NCBI RefSeq assembly: GCF_009708215.1
Contig: NZ_CP046175.1
Coordinates: 2,480,001 to 2,544,000 of the forward strand
Length of the DNA stretch: 64,000 bases
DNA from: Occultella kanbiaonis
GTDB lineage: Bacteria > Actinomycetota > Actinomycetes > Actinomycetales > Beutenbergiaceae
Reading direction: 5' to 3'
Within the stretch, counting starts at the first letter, position 1. Each line of letters opens with the position of its first letter. The notes beneath the pieces are model-generated. The model did no database searches. It was given only the letters and a program-made list of their open reading frames with translations, and was not told the DNA's origin. Both the position numbers and the translations under genes were made by a program. This document shows, piece after piece, positions 52,771-60,727 of the stretch.

Positions 52771-53465
52771 GGCCGCAGACCCATGTGCACGATCGCACGT
52801 GCAACCTCGACCAGCCTCAGGTTCCGATCCCGCGCGTACTTACGCATCACGTCGAAGGCCCGAGCGACCTCCAGGCCGCGCGCTTCCGCGAGAATCCCCT
52901 TCGCCTGCTCGATCACGATCCGGCTGTCCAAGGCGTGCTGCAGCTGCTCGGTGACCAGTGCCTGCTTGGCGTGGGAGGAGGCGTTGATCAGGAAGCCGGT
53001 AGCCAGATCGGTCAGGACCTGAGCCGCGGCCAGGTCTTCGGCGTCCCAGATGCGTGGAGCCTCGCCGTACAGGTTCAGGGCGCCCAGCGTGTGAGCGCCG
53101 AGGTGCATCGGAATCCCAGCGGCGGCCCGCACGCCGATGCGCGCGGCCACCGCGCGATAGTCCGGCCACCTCGTATCTGCTCGGAGGTCGGCGACCGCCA
53201 CCACGACGCCCGTGGCGGACGCGTCGATGCACGGGCCCCTCTGGGTGTCCTCCTGGTGCCGTCCCAGGTCGGCAAGCCACTCCGGGATCGTGGTGATCGC
53301 CCGCACTCGGTCGTCGACCTCAACCGTGACGCCGCCGCCTGCCAGCGCCAACAACTGCGACGTCCGTTCCGCGAGATCGCCGAGCACCTCATGGACCTCG
53401 TAGGGCTCGATGAGTTTCTGGGCGAATTCCGAAGTCGTCCGGACGAACTCTGCGTGGTCATACAC
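52767..53465 (-). CDS. GAF and ANTAR domain regulator
   Basis: A 232-residue RNA-binding antiterminator. Residues ~20-155 are a GAF sensor domain, and the ANTAR helix bundle is VIEQAKGILAEARGLEVARA then FDVMRKYARDRNLRLVEVAR. ANTAR proteins bind paired hairpins with hexaloops in mRNA leaders to prevent termination. No such leader is obvious next to this gene. GTG 53465 has AAGGAG nine bases ahead. It is convergent with the isochorismatase gene, overlapping by 4 bp at the stops. Confidence 0.88.
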   Translation of the reverse strand: MYDHAEFVRTTSEFAQKLIEPYEVHEVLGDLAERTSQLLALAGGGVTVEVDDRVRAITTIPEWLADLGRHQEDTQRGPCIDASATGVVVAVADLRADTRWPDYRAVAARIGVRAAAGIPMHLGAHTLGALNLYGEAPRIWDAEDLAAAQVLTDLATGFLINASSHAKQALVTEQLQHALDSRIVIEQAKGILAEARGLEVARAFDVMRKYARDRNLRLVEVARAIVHMGLRP

Positions 53466-53642
53466 GAGGTTGATCTCCTTCGAACCGCGGCGGCGACGTG
53501 GTGCCCTGCCGACGCGTCGATCGCAGGTGAAGTGCCAGGTCAGTGGGTGCAAGTTTACGCAGTGCCCCTGGGAACACAGTGGGGCCGGTCGGCCCGCCTG
53601 GCGGTCTGCTGGTTGTGGCCCGACGGCTCGTCACCTACAAGG

Positions 53643-54695
53643 TCAGGTCTCGCTGCCGCCTTCGCCGCCGTCACGGCCACGTGACCTGCGCAGGGCGCGA
53701 CCGCGTGCGATCGCTTCCTTCTCCTTCGCAGCCTTCTTGTCGCTGGCACGGGTGTCCCGCGGCGGGAGCTGGACCGTCTCCTCGGCCGCGATGCCGGCCT
53801 GGAGCTGCCGTCCGCGCTCCATCTCGGCATCGAACTCCGCTCCGAACAGCAGCGCCAGATTCATCGCCCACAACCACAGCAGGAAGATGATCACGCCGGC
53901 AAGCGCGCCGTAGGTGGCGTCGTAGCTGGCGAAGTTCGCCGCGTACAGGGCGACGCCGAGCGAGGCGAGTGCGCCGACCACGATTGCGATCACGGCGCCC
54001 ATGCTGATCCAGCGAAACCTCGGCTGCTTGACGTTCGGGGTGACGTAGTAGAGCAGCGCGAGCGCCACGATGACGATGAGCAACAGTACCGGCCACTTGG
54101 CGATGTCCCAGACGCTCACGGCCGTGGCCCCGAGCCCGACGACGTCTCCGATGGCCCGCGCGACCGGCCCGCTCACCACGAGGATCACGCCTGCGGCCGC
54201 GACGAGCAGGAGCATCACCACGGTCAGGACGTACATGACCGGGCGCAGCTTCCAGATCGGCCGGCCCTCGGACATCTCGTACATCCGGTTCATCGCCCGC
54301 GAGAACGCGTTGACGTAGTTCGAGGCCGTCCACAGCGCCGTGAGGAGGCCGACGATCAGGCCCAAACCGGGCGCGGGCGCGTTGGTGAGGGTCTCGATGA
54401 TGGGGCCGAGGGTCGCCATCGCCTCCTCCGGGACCGCATCGGAGGCGGTTCCGAGCAGTTGCTCGGTGGTGGCCCGCTGCCCGACCAGGCTCAGGATCGA
54501 GACCAGGGCGATGATCGCCGGAAAGATCGAGAGCACCGAGTAGTAGGTGAGCGCGGCGGCGAGGTCGGTGCACTGGTCGTCGAGGAACTCGGTCACCGTG
54601 CGGCGCAGGATGTACAGCCAGGACGGTTTCCGCAGATCGGTGGGAGAGTCGGGCTTCGCCGGGTGGTCGGCGTCGGGGCGGGTGTGCTGGGGCAT
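53643..54695 (-). CDS. YihY/BrkB-family membrane protein
   Basis: A 350-residue protein with six or more helices, the first two as LAAALTYYSVLSIFPAIIAL and PAPGLGLIVGLLTALWTASN. The family motif TASNYVNAFSRAMNRMYEMS follows, and GVIIFLLWLWAMNLALLFGA is the last helix. A charged 45-residue tail follows. The family was once called ribonuclease BN and virulence factor BrkB; its role is unresolved. ATG 54695 has AGGAGG six bases ahead. It is the last gene of a minus-strand set of stress-type membrane genes, separated from them by a hairpin. Confidence 0.87.
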   Translation of the reverse strand: MPQHTRPDADHPAKPDSPTDLRKPSWLYILRRTVTEFLDDQCTDLAAALTYYSVLSIFPAIIALVSILSLVGQRATTEQLLGTASDAVPEEAMATLGPIIETLTNAPAPGLGLIVGLLTALWTASNYVNAFSRAMNRMYEMSEGRPIWKLRPVMYVLTVVMLLLVAAAGVILVVSGPVARAIGDVVGLGATAVSVWDIAKWPVLLLIVIVALALLYYVTPNVKQPRFRWISMGAVIAIVVGALASLGVALYAANFASYDATYGALAGVIIFLLWLWAMNLALLFGAEFDAEMERGRQLQAGIAAEETVQLPPRDTRASDKKAAKEKEAIARGRALRRSRGRDGGEGGSET

Positions 54696-54720
54696 CGCAG
54701 ACCTCCTGGCGGGGGTGGCG

Positions 54721-54750
54721 CCCCGTGGGCCGGCGCGCCGGCCCACGGGG
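54721..54750. terminator. Perfect 30-bp palindrome between DUF3618 and brkB-like genes
   Basis: CCCCGTGGGCCGGCG and its exact complement CGCCGGCCCACGGGG are adjacent with no loop. RNA would fold with a short loop at the centre. It lies just after the DUF3618 gene and before BrkB, so it probably ends or attenuates that operon. Confidence 0.7.
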
Positions 54751-54759
54751 CGGGATGGA

Positions 54760-55407
54760 TCAGGAACCCTGCAGGCGGTCGCGGGACTGCTCGGCCTCGC
54801 CGCGCACGTCCTCGGCGGCCTGCCGACCCGAGTCGCGGACCTCTTCGGCTCCGGACATCGCGCTCTCCTTGACGTCCTGGGCACCCTCCGTGGCGGTCTC
54901 CTTGACGGCCTGGGCGGCATCCCGTGCGGGCTGCTTCAGATCTTCGCCCACCTCCTGTGCGATCGACCTGGCCTCGCCCGTGGCCCGATGCACGACGTCG
55001 GAGTCCTTGGCCTGGGTGACCAACTCCTGTTCCTTGCGGCTGGACGGGATGAGCGACCCGGCGAGCAGGCCCGCGCCGAACGCGATCAGGCCGGCCGCCC
55101 ACGGGTTGCCCGTCGCCTTCTCCTTGACCAGGTGTGGTGCGTGGCCGATCCGGTCGGCGGCAACGTGGGCCGCCCCGGCGACTGTGTCCGCGGCGCTCCC
55201 GGCCGAATCCGAGGCGGACGGGCGGGCGTCTTCAGCGGCGCCGAAGACCTTCTCCTTGGCATTGCTCACGGCGCTCTTCACCTTGTCGGTCTGTCTCTCG
55301 GCGATCCGGCTCGGGCTCACCCGGTCGGTGAGCGCGTCGACGTCACTGCTCAGTTCGGCGCGGGTCCGCTCGATGTCGGAGCGGATGCGGTCGGGTTCGG
55401 TGCTCAT
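54760..55407 (-). CDS. DUF3618-domain protein
   Basis: A 215-residue protein. The DUF3618 domain is at the N-terminus (RIRSDIERTRAELSSDVDAL, TDRVSPSRIAERQ), a single hydrophobic segment is AAGLIAFGAGLLAGSLIPS, and the rest is a long amphipathic, Ala/Glu/Lys-rich helix similar to LEA or YtxH-type stress proteins. The coil probably lies along the membrane. Its ATG overlaps the holin-X gene stop, so the three genes 56671-54760 form one operon. Function unknown. Confidence 0.82.
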   Translation of the reverse strand: MSTEPDRIRSDIERTRAELSSDVDALTDRVSPSRIAERQTDKVKSAVSNAKEKVFGAAEDARPSASDSAGSAADTVAGAAHVAADRIGHAPHLVKEKATGNPWAAGLIAFGAGLLAGSLIPSSRKEQELVTQAKDSDVVHRATGEARSIAQEVGEDLKQPARDAAQAVKETATEGAQDVKESAMSGAEEVRDSGRQAAEDVRGEAEQSRDRLQGS

Positions 55408-55829
55408 GATTCGTGTCCTTTCAAGGCGTCGGGGATCTTCTTCACGGTGTCTGCGGTCTGCGGGATCCCCTCCACGGCCTCGAGCGACTTCTTGCCCGCG
55501 AGCGCCAGGACGAGCGCGACGATCGCCCAGACGCCGGCGACGATCAGAGCGGACCAGCCGAGAGCGGGTACGTCGTCCCCCTCGCCGATCATCGCCCCGA
55601 GGGCCCACCACACGGCCAGGGACAGGAACAGCAGCAGGAAGTTCGCGGCCCAGGCCGCTCCTCCCAGCATGCCCGCGCCCTTGCCGGCGCGCCGCGCCGA
55701 GTCCGCTACCTCCGCTTTCGCGAGTTCCACCTCCTGACGGATGAGCGTGGACAGATCCCTGCTCACCTCGCCGAAGAGGTCACCGATGGACCGCTCGTCG
55801 CGCGCCGGAGGCTCGTTCGGGGCGATCAT
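55404..55829 (-). CDS. Actinobacterial holin-X family membrane protein
   Basis: A 141-residue protein with a helical N-terminal part (IGDLFGEVSRDLSTLIRQEV) and two transmembrane helices (AAWAANFLLLFLSLAVWWAL, LGWSALIVAGVWAIVALVLA), matching the Putative Actinobacterial Holin-X family. Despite the name, a host role in membrane stress is likelier than lysis since no phage genes are near. ATG start; it is coupled by ATGA overlaps to genes on both sides. Confidence 0.85.
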   Translation of the reverse strand: MIAPNEPPARDERSIGDLFGEVSRDLSTLIRQEVELAKAEVADSARRAGKGAGMLGGAAWAANFLLLFLSLAVWWALGAMIGEGDDVPALGWSALIVAGVWAIVALVLALAGKKSLEAVEGIPQTADTVKKIPDALKGHES

Positions 55830-56671
55830 GCCGGTCCACCTGGGGGAGTGCTGAGCGGGTCCCCGGTCGCGCCACCGACCAGTCGCCAGTCCGGAGCGCC
55901 CGCGGCTGCGGTACTCGCGGGTCCGGGACTCGCCGGCACGGCACTCATGGACGACGGGGTCGCGCCGGTCCGCTCGGCGCTCACCGAGCGCCGCACGGGG
56001 CCGGCCGCGGTGCGGCCGGTCGGCTGCGTCGTGTCGGCCCGGCCCGAGTCGGCCTGATCGTTGTCGCCGGCGTCCTTGGCGCTGCGGGCCACGCGTCCGA
56101 CGAGGACGCCGAGCCCTGCCGCGATGGCGATGAACGTGCCCGGGTGCCGACGCGCGTACCGGGAGACCTCGTCCAGTGCCTGCGCCGAGTCGCGCTGCTC
56201 CAGCCAGTCTCCGGCCCGCAACAGGTAGTCGGCCGCCTGACGGGTCACGGTGCCGGCCAGTCCCTGCTCCTGGCTGCTGTCCGCCATCGAGGAGAGTTCG
56301 GAGGAGAAGGAGCGCAGCCCGCCGGCGAGGCGCTGCTGCTGGCCATCGGCCTGGTCGGTGAACTCCCGGCGGGCCTGCTCGAACAGGCTCTGGGCCTGGT
56401 ATCGCGCCTCCGCGGCGGAGACTCTGACCTGCTCCTTCGTGGTCCGGGCCACGTCGCGTGCCTGCTCGATCGCAACATCCTTGACGTCCTGGGCGCGGTT
56501 ACGGGCCTCTGACGCCACTCGGGTAGCTTCCTCCTTCGCGCTGCCCTGATCATCGGCGGACGGCGCCAGCGCGTCCCGCGACGGCGTGGCGCCCGGGTCC
56601 GGCGGATACGTCGGAGGTAGGGCGCCCGACGGACTGACGCTCGGCTCGTAGGGTCGGTTCTGATCTGTCAC
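55826..56671 (-). CDS. Amphipathic-helix membrane protein, first in stress-type operon
   Basis: A 281-residue protein with a Pro-rich N-terminus, a long Ala/Glu/Arg-rich helical section (KEEATRVASEARNRAQDVKD to FEQARREFTDQADGQQQRLA), one membrane segment (HPGTFIAIAAGLGVLVGRVA) and a disordered Ser/Ala/Pro-rich tail of about 75 residues. GTG start with GGGAG ahead. It is the first of three coupled genes with holin-X and DUF3618. I do not know a name for the family; the same three-gene neighbourhood is common in actinobacteria by memory. Confidence 0.7.
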   Translation of the reverse strand: MTDQNRPYEPSVSPSGALPPTYPPDPGATPSRDALAPSADDQGSAKEEATRVASEARNRAQDVKDVAIEQARDVARTTKEQVRVSAAEARYQAQSLFEQARREFTDQADGQQQRLAGGLRSFSSELSSMADSSQEQGLAGTVTRQAADYLLRAGDWLEQRDSAQALDEVSRYARRHPGTFIAIAAGLGVLVGRVARSAKDAGDNDQADSGRADTTQPTGRTAAGPVRRSVSAERTGATPSSMSAVPASPGPASTAAAGAPDWRLVGGATGDPLSTPPGGPA

Positions 56672-56870
56672 GGTCGTATCTCCCGGTCTGTCCCTGAGGT
56701 CTTCACCTTGAGGCGTGCGGGGTCCGGGCGCGCCGTTGACGAATCCGCCGATGGCGGTCCGACACCCCCGAGCGATCAGGGGCGTGCCAGAAGCATCACC
56801 CCGGACGGTCGTTCGCGCATCCGGAGCGCATCGGCGGCCGGTGCCCGTGCGGTGCGGCCGGCCGCGTCGG

Positions 56871-58544
56871 TCACCCGGTCGCAGCGCCGTCCGGTTTGCC
56901 CGCTCCCGGATCCGGCGGCTCGCCTCCCGGGCCGGCGGCGAAGACGTGGGGACGAAGCTGCGCGTGCAGCCGGTCCAGGGTCGTCTTCTGCTGCCGCGCG
57001 GCCTCAGCCAGGTCGGTGAACGTCGAGGATTGCAGCCCGAGGTCGGGGGCGAGGGTCTCGAGTGTCCGCCAGACCCCTTCTTTGCCGATCACCGCACTGC
57101 GCATCAGTTCGACCTCGAGGAGCGGCGTCATCGGCGAAGTACTCACGATGCGCTTGTTCAGCTTGAGCCGCCCGACGTGTTCTGCGGCCCAGGCCACCGC
57201 CTGCCGGTGCGGGCGCTGCCGGAGGCCGAGGAGCTCGATGAGCTCGCGGAGGAGTTCGCGCTCCCTGGTGATCTGGTCACGGATGGCCATCAGGTCGGGA
57301 CCCATGGGCGTGTCGGCGAAGGCGTGTGCCATTCGCTGGATCCGCTCGGTGCCCGCGGTCGCCCCCGTCAGATGGTCGGACAGGTACAGGCCGAGCAGCT
57401 CGGCGTCCACGTGGTCGGGAACGCGCGCGGTCAGGCCACCCGCCCGGAGCATCCGCAACCCCCGATCCGCGGCGGTCTCCGAGGGCTGCGCAGTGAGGGA
57501 CTCGACCGGCCCTCCGAAGCGGGTGTCGCCAGCCCGCAGGGAGGGGCTCGGCATGCCCCGGCGCTCCTGCATCCCGACGAGCAGTTCATGCAGGGCATCC
57601 TCGGCGGTGCGCTGCTCCGTCCAGCCGAGTTCGCGGATCCGGGAGGTGTCCATCACCGGCACGCCCATCGCCATATCGAGCCAGCCCGCGTCCGCGGCGA
57701 TCGCCCGTGCACGCCAGCCGTAGTGAATGAGGGGCCGGATGACCTCCGGTGGGATCTCGAGGTAGCGGCCGTGGTCCAGGATCCGGGCAAGGTCGGCCGG
57801 CCACAGAGTGCCTGCGGCGGCGACATTGAACGCCCCACCGGCCCGCCTCGCGACCACGGTGGCGTAGGCGCGGCCCGCGTCGTCCGCGTGTAACACCTGC
57901 AGGCGCAGGCCCTTCGGCAGGGGAAGTGCGGGAAGGGTCCCGGCGCGCAGCAGAGACGTCGGTACGTACGGGCCGAGGAAGTAGCGCACGATCTGGGCGC
58001 CGGCGTCACCCTGGAAGATCAGCGCGGTCCGCATCCGGGTGACGGTGAGATCGGGGGCTGCTGCCTCGATCTCGTCGAGCACCCGCTCCTGCGCTGCCTT
58101 GTCCACGCTGTCGTGCGACGAGGGGATGCCGCCGCGGGGGGCATCCTCGTCGCGAGATACGTCGCCCTCGACGGGTGAGTACACGGCCACCGAGGAGGCG
58201 ACCACCAGGTGCGTCACGTCCGCACGCACCGCGGCTCGCGCCACCCGCTCGGTGCCGCCCACGTTGACGCGGCGCAGGTAGTCGCGATCGGTGTTGGGTT
58301 GGATTGCCCACACCAGGTGGATCACGGCATCCGCACCATGGAACGCCTCCGCCAATGCCTCCACCACCCCCGAGCGTGCGGCGAGGTCCACGCTGTGCCA
58401 GTCTGCGCGGTCGTACGGTTCCTGGCTCGGCTCCGGCGGCCGTCGGGAGATGCCGACCACCGAGGTCACCGCATCAGCAGTCGCGAGTGCGCGCAAGACC
58501 GCGGTGCCTACGTTGCCACTGGCCCCGACGACGACGACCTTCAC
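56871..58544 (-). CDS. Fusion: NAD-dependent epimerase (SDR) + helical domain
   Basis: A 557-residue protein. Residues 1-~320 are an atypical/extended SDR: VKVVVVGASGNVGTAVLRAL is the cofactor loop, HGADAVIHLVWAIQPNTDRD and HLVVASSVAVYSPVEGDVSR follow; the usual YxxxK is replaced by HDSVDKAAQERVLDEIEAAA, with no Tyr four before the Lys. Residues ~385-540 form a separate all-helical, possibly ferritin-like domain (LLGLYLSDHLTGATAGTERI, ITRERELLRELIELLGL, GRLKLNKRIVSTSPMTPLLE). GTG start. It is transcribed toward the holin-X operon but separated by 199 bp. The missing Tyr suggests a binding or sensor role. Confidence 0.75.
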   Translation of the reverse strand: MKVVVVGASGNVGTAVLRALATADAVTSVVGISRRPPEPSQEPYDRADWHSVDLAARSGVVEALAEAFHGADAVIHLVWAIQPNTDRDYLRRVNVGGTERVARAAVRADVTHLVVASSVAVYSPVEGDVSRDEDAPRGGIPSSHDSVDKAAQERVLDEIEAAAPDLTVTRMRTALIFQGDAGAQIVRYFLGPYVPTSLLRAGTLPALPLPKGLRLQVLHADDAGRAYATVVARRAGGAFNVAAAGTLWPADLARILDHGRYLEIPPEVIRPLIHYGWRARAIAADAGWLDMAMGVPVMDTSRIRELGWTEQRTAEDALHELLVGMQERRGMPSPSLRAGDTRFGGPVESLTAQPSETAADRGLRMLRAGGLTARVPDHVDAELLGLYLSDHLTGATAGTERIQRMAHAFADTPMGPDLMAIRDQITRERELLRELIELLGLRQRPHRQAVAWAAEHVGRLKLNKRIVSTSPMTPLLEVELMRSAVIGKEGVWRTLETLAPDLGLQSSTFTDLAEAARQQKTTLDRLHAQLRPHVFAAGPGGEPPDPGAGKPDGAATG

Positions 58545-58856
58545 GTCGTCCCCGACTCGATGAGCTCGGTCACGCTGTTTGCCTCGCCTTGATCCGACAT
58601 GCCGGTCCCTTCGTCGAGTGAACCGTGATCGAGTGTTCATCCAAGCGGGCCGTCCCGCACCTCGGGAGGGCCGGAGCAGATCGCTCGGAGCCCTGACCGC
58701 AACGAGCTCCAGGTCCCGCGCCTGGCCGAGCCGTTTTGTGTGCATGAGCCGGACCGTCGTAATATCAACTCAGCACCGCGCGTCCGACGCGACGGTCTCA
58801 TTGTCGCTCCTGTCCCCGGCGACGCCACGTTTGGCGACGGGCGGGACAAACACGAG
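58545..58856. other. 312-bp gap between divergent genes, no gene seen
   Basis: The interval between the divergent epimerase-fusion and STAS genes contains no frame that looks like protein and no RNA gene that I can fold. It is presumably promoter space for both. No convincing -35/-10 pair was found by eye. Confidence 0.5.
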
Positions 58857-59357
58857 ATGGCAGCGCTTGGAACTTCGCGGGATGACAACACCGGAAGCGT
58901 GGGCTCGGTAAGCCTGCTCGTTTCGGAAGTCGCGACATGTCTTGTGTTCCGCGGTGAGGTGGACATCGCGATGAACAGTCGCCTGACGTCCGTCGTCGAG
59001 CAGGTCTTGGAACGAGGTGGACAGCTCGAGGTTCACACCCGCGACGTCACGTACATGGACTCGGCGGTCATCGCGGCCCTGGCTCTGTTGGCGACCCGCC
59101 TGCGCACCCGCGTGCGGATGATCGATCCGCCCGCGCGCGTACTGTTCCTCCTCGAGGCGACGCAGTTGAACGAACTGGTCGACATCGTCGATACCCAGCC
59201 GCCGACCGGAACTCACCGGCAGGGTCGGGACGACCGGCCAGGTCATGATGGAGACGGTAGCCGGGACGGACACACCGTGGCCGAGGCACTCCGGGCGACG
59301 TCCACCGGATGCCGCTGCTCGACATGTGCCGCATGCCAGGCGGACGGCCAGAACTAG
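58857..59357 (+). CDS. STAS-domain protein with Cys-rich tail
   Basis: A 166-residue protein with an anti-sigma-factor-antagonist-like STAS domain: ATCLVFRGEVDIAMNSRLTS, RDVTYMDSAVIAALALLATR with the conserved Ser that would be phosphorylated, and VLFLLEATQLNELVDIVDT. The C-terminus is unusual, ending TGCRCSTCAACQADGQN with four Cys in seven residues. ATG 58857 is chosen by homology start; the ribosome site is weak, and an in-frame ATG at 58740 exists. It would take part in a partner-switching control of a sigma factor, but no anti-sigma gene is next to it. Confidence 0.75.
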   Translation: MAALGTSRDDNTGSVGSVSLLVSEVATCLVFRGEVDIAMNSRLTSVVEQVLERGGQLEVHTRDVTYMDSAVIAALALLATRLRTRVRMIDPPARVLFLLEATQLNELVDIVDTQPPTGTHRQGRDDRPGHDGDGSRDGHTVAEALRATSTGCRCSTCAACQADGQN

Positions 59358-59395
59358 GCTCGGTCGTCGCGCGGTTGCTCAGGACGCAAGTCACT

Positions 59396-59424
59396 GGCCC
59401 GCGGGGTCGCCACCCCCGCGGGCC
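59396..59424. terminator. Hairpin between STAS and csbD genes
   Basis: GGCCCGCGGGG (59396-59406) pairs with CCCCGCGGGCC (59414-59424) over 11 bp around a 7-base loop. It lies between the convergent STAS and CsbD genes and likely ends both. Confidence 0.75.
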
Positions 59425-59440
59425 CATGCAACTGGCGGAA

Positions 59441-59611
59441 CTACTTGAAGGCGTCCTTGACGTTCTCGCCGGCCTTCTTCACATTGGCCTGGGCCTGCTC
59501 GGCCTTGCCCTCGGCCTGGAGACGCTCGTTGTCTGTCGCGTCTCCCGCGGCCTCCTTGGCCTTGCCCTTGGCCTCTTCGGCAGCGTTGCTGATCTTGTCG
59601 CCGATGCCCAT
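59441..59611 (-). CDS. CsbD-family stress protein
   Basis: A 56-residue hydrophilic protein, MGIGDKISNAAEEAKGKAKE then AAGDATDNERLQAEGKAEQA and KKAGENVKDAFK, which is the CsbD pattern (UPF0337). CsbD proteins are induced in general stress responses; the molecular function is unknown. ATG 59611 has GGAGGG five bases ahead, a strong site. It is the third gene of a minus-strand set after a GCS2-type ligase and topoisomerase IB, with an 84-bp gap that may hold its own promoter. Confidence 0.88.
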   Translation of the reverse strand: MGIGDKISNAAEEAKGKAKEAAGDATDNERLQAEGKAEQAQANVKKAGENVKDAFK

Positions 59612-59695
59612 GTCAGCCCTCCATCTCGTGTCGTACCCGTTGTGGGTCCGTCCTAGCCACGCTAAGTCAGCCCAGCCGGGTACGCACCCGGGGGT

Positions 59696-60727
59696 TCACG
59701 ACGAGTCCTCGCCGGAGTCGAGTACCTCGAGCACGGCTGCTTCGATCCGCGGCGGCGCCGGAGTGGCCGGTGATTCGTCCGGCACCGGCAACGTCGCCAG
59801 CACCGTGTCCTGCTCGTACGCCTCGAGAACCCGGGGGTCGATGTACGCGGATCGGCTCACCGCCGGGGTGTTGCCGAGTCGCTCGGCCACCTCGGACACG
59901 GCTTCGCGCACACTCCGGTCGCGTTCGGTTGCGGACTCGGAGCCACCGTGCCGGGCCAGTGTGATGGCGGCGAGGACGGTGCCGTGCCAGGTGCGGAAGT
60001 CCTTTGCGGTGGCGTCCTGCCCGAGGCGAAGCTTGACGTAGGCGCCGATGTCCACGCTGGTCAGATCGCGCCAAGGACCTCGTCGTGCCGATCCCTCGCG
60101 GTAGGCGAGCAGCTCGGGGCCGCCTCCTCGTCGGCGGCGCAGTACCCGGACGGCATCGACCACCCCGGGGTCGTCGATCTCGACGTGCCGCTGCTGACCG
60201 GACTTGGCGACGTAGTCGAACACGGCGACGCCCGCCTTCGTGATCCTGACGTGTTGCTTGAGCAGGGTCGCTAGGCCGAAGCTGCCGTTGTCGGCGGTGT
60301 ACGCCTCGCTGCCGATCCGAAAAAGGCCCTGATCGAGGAGCAGGAATGCGACGGCGAGGGCTCGCTCACGAGGCATCCCGGGTCGGCGCAGGTCGCGTCG
60401 CACGTTCCTCCGGGCCGCCGGCAGGCGGTCGGCGATCTCGCGCACCCGTTCGTGCTTGGCTGCGTCCTGCTCGGCGCGCCAGACCGGGTGGTAGAGGTAC
60501 TGTCGTCGGCCGGCCTCGTCGGTTCCGACGGCTTGGATATGACCGAGCGCGTCGGGGCAGATCCACACGTCCTGCCACGCGGGCGGAATCACAAGGTCAC
60601 GGCACCGGGCCACGAGGGTGACGCTTGCGATGCGCTTCCCCTCGGCGTCGAGGTAGACCCAGCCACGCCCGCACCGTCGCCGGCCCCACCCGGGAGCCGT
60701 GACATCGACCTCGTGGAGCGCGCTCAT
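59696..60727 (-). CDS. DNA topoisomerase IB (poxvirus/eukaryotic type)
   Basis: A 343-residue type IB topoisomerase that relaxes supercoils through a 3'-phosphotyrosine bond without ATP. The N-terminal DNA clamp includes LVIPPAWQDVWICPDALGHI. In the catalytic domain the candidates are Arg in LFRIGSEAYTADNGSFGLAT, Lys in FDYVAKSGQQ, Arg in KDFRTWHGTVLAAI and Tyr in LGNTPAVSRSAYIDPRVLEA. The His of poxvirus enzymes is Asn here, as in other bacterial members. It overlaps the stop of the upstream GCS2 gene by ATGA. Confidence 0.9.
   Translation of the reverse strand: MSALHEVDVTAPGWGRRRCGRGWVYLDAEGKRIASVTLVARCRDLVIPPAWQDVWICPDALGHIQAVGTDEAGRRQYLYHPVWRAEQDAAKHERVREIADRLPAARRNVRRDLRRPGMPRERALAVAFLLLDQGLFRIGSEAYTADNGSFGLATLLKQHVRITKAGVAVFDYVAKSGQQRHVEIDDPGVVDAVRVLRRRRGGGPELLAYREGSARRGPWRDLTSVDIGAYVKLRLGQDATAKDFRTWHGTVLAAITLARHGGSESATERDRSVREAVSEVAERLGNTPAVSRSAYIDPRVLEAYEQDTVLATLPVPDESPATPAPPRIEAAVLEVLDSGEDSS

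Noticed and set aside
55404-55829. Holin-X gene as evidence of a prophage
   Set aside because: No endolysin, tail, capsid or integrase genes are near; the family is widespread in actinobacterial chromosomes.
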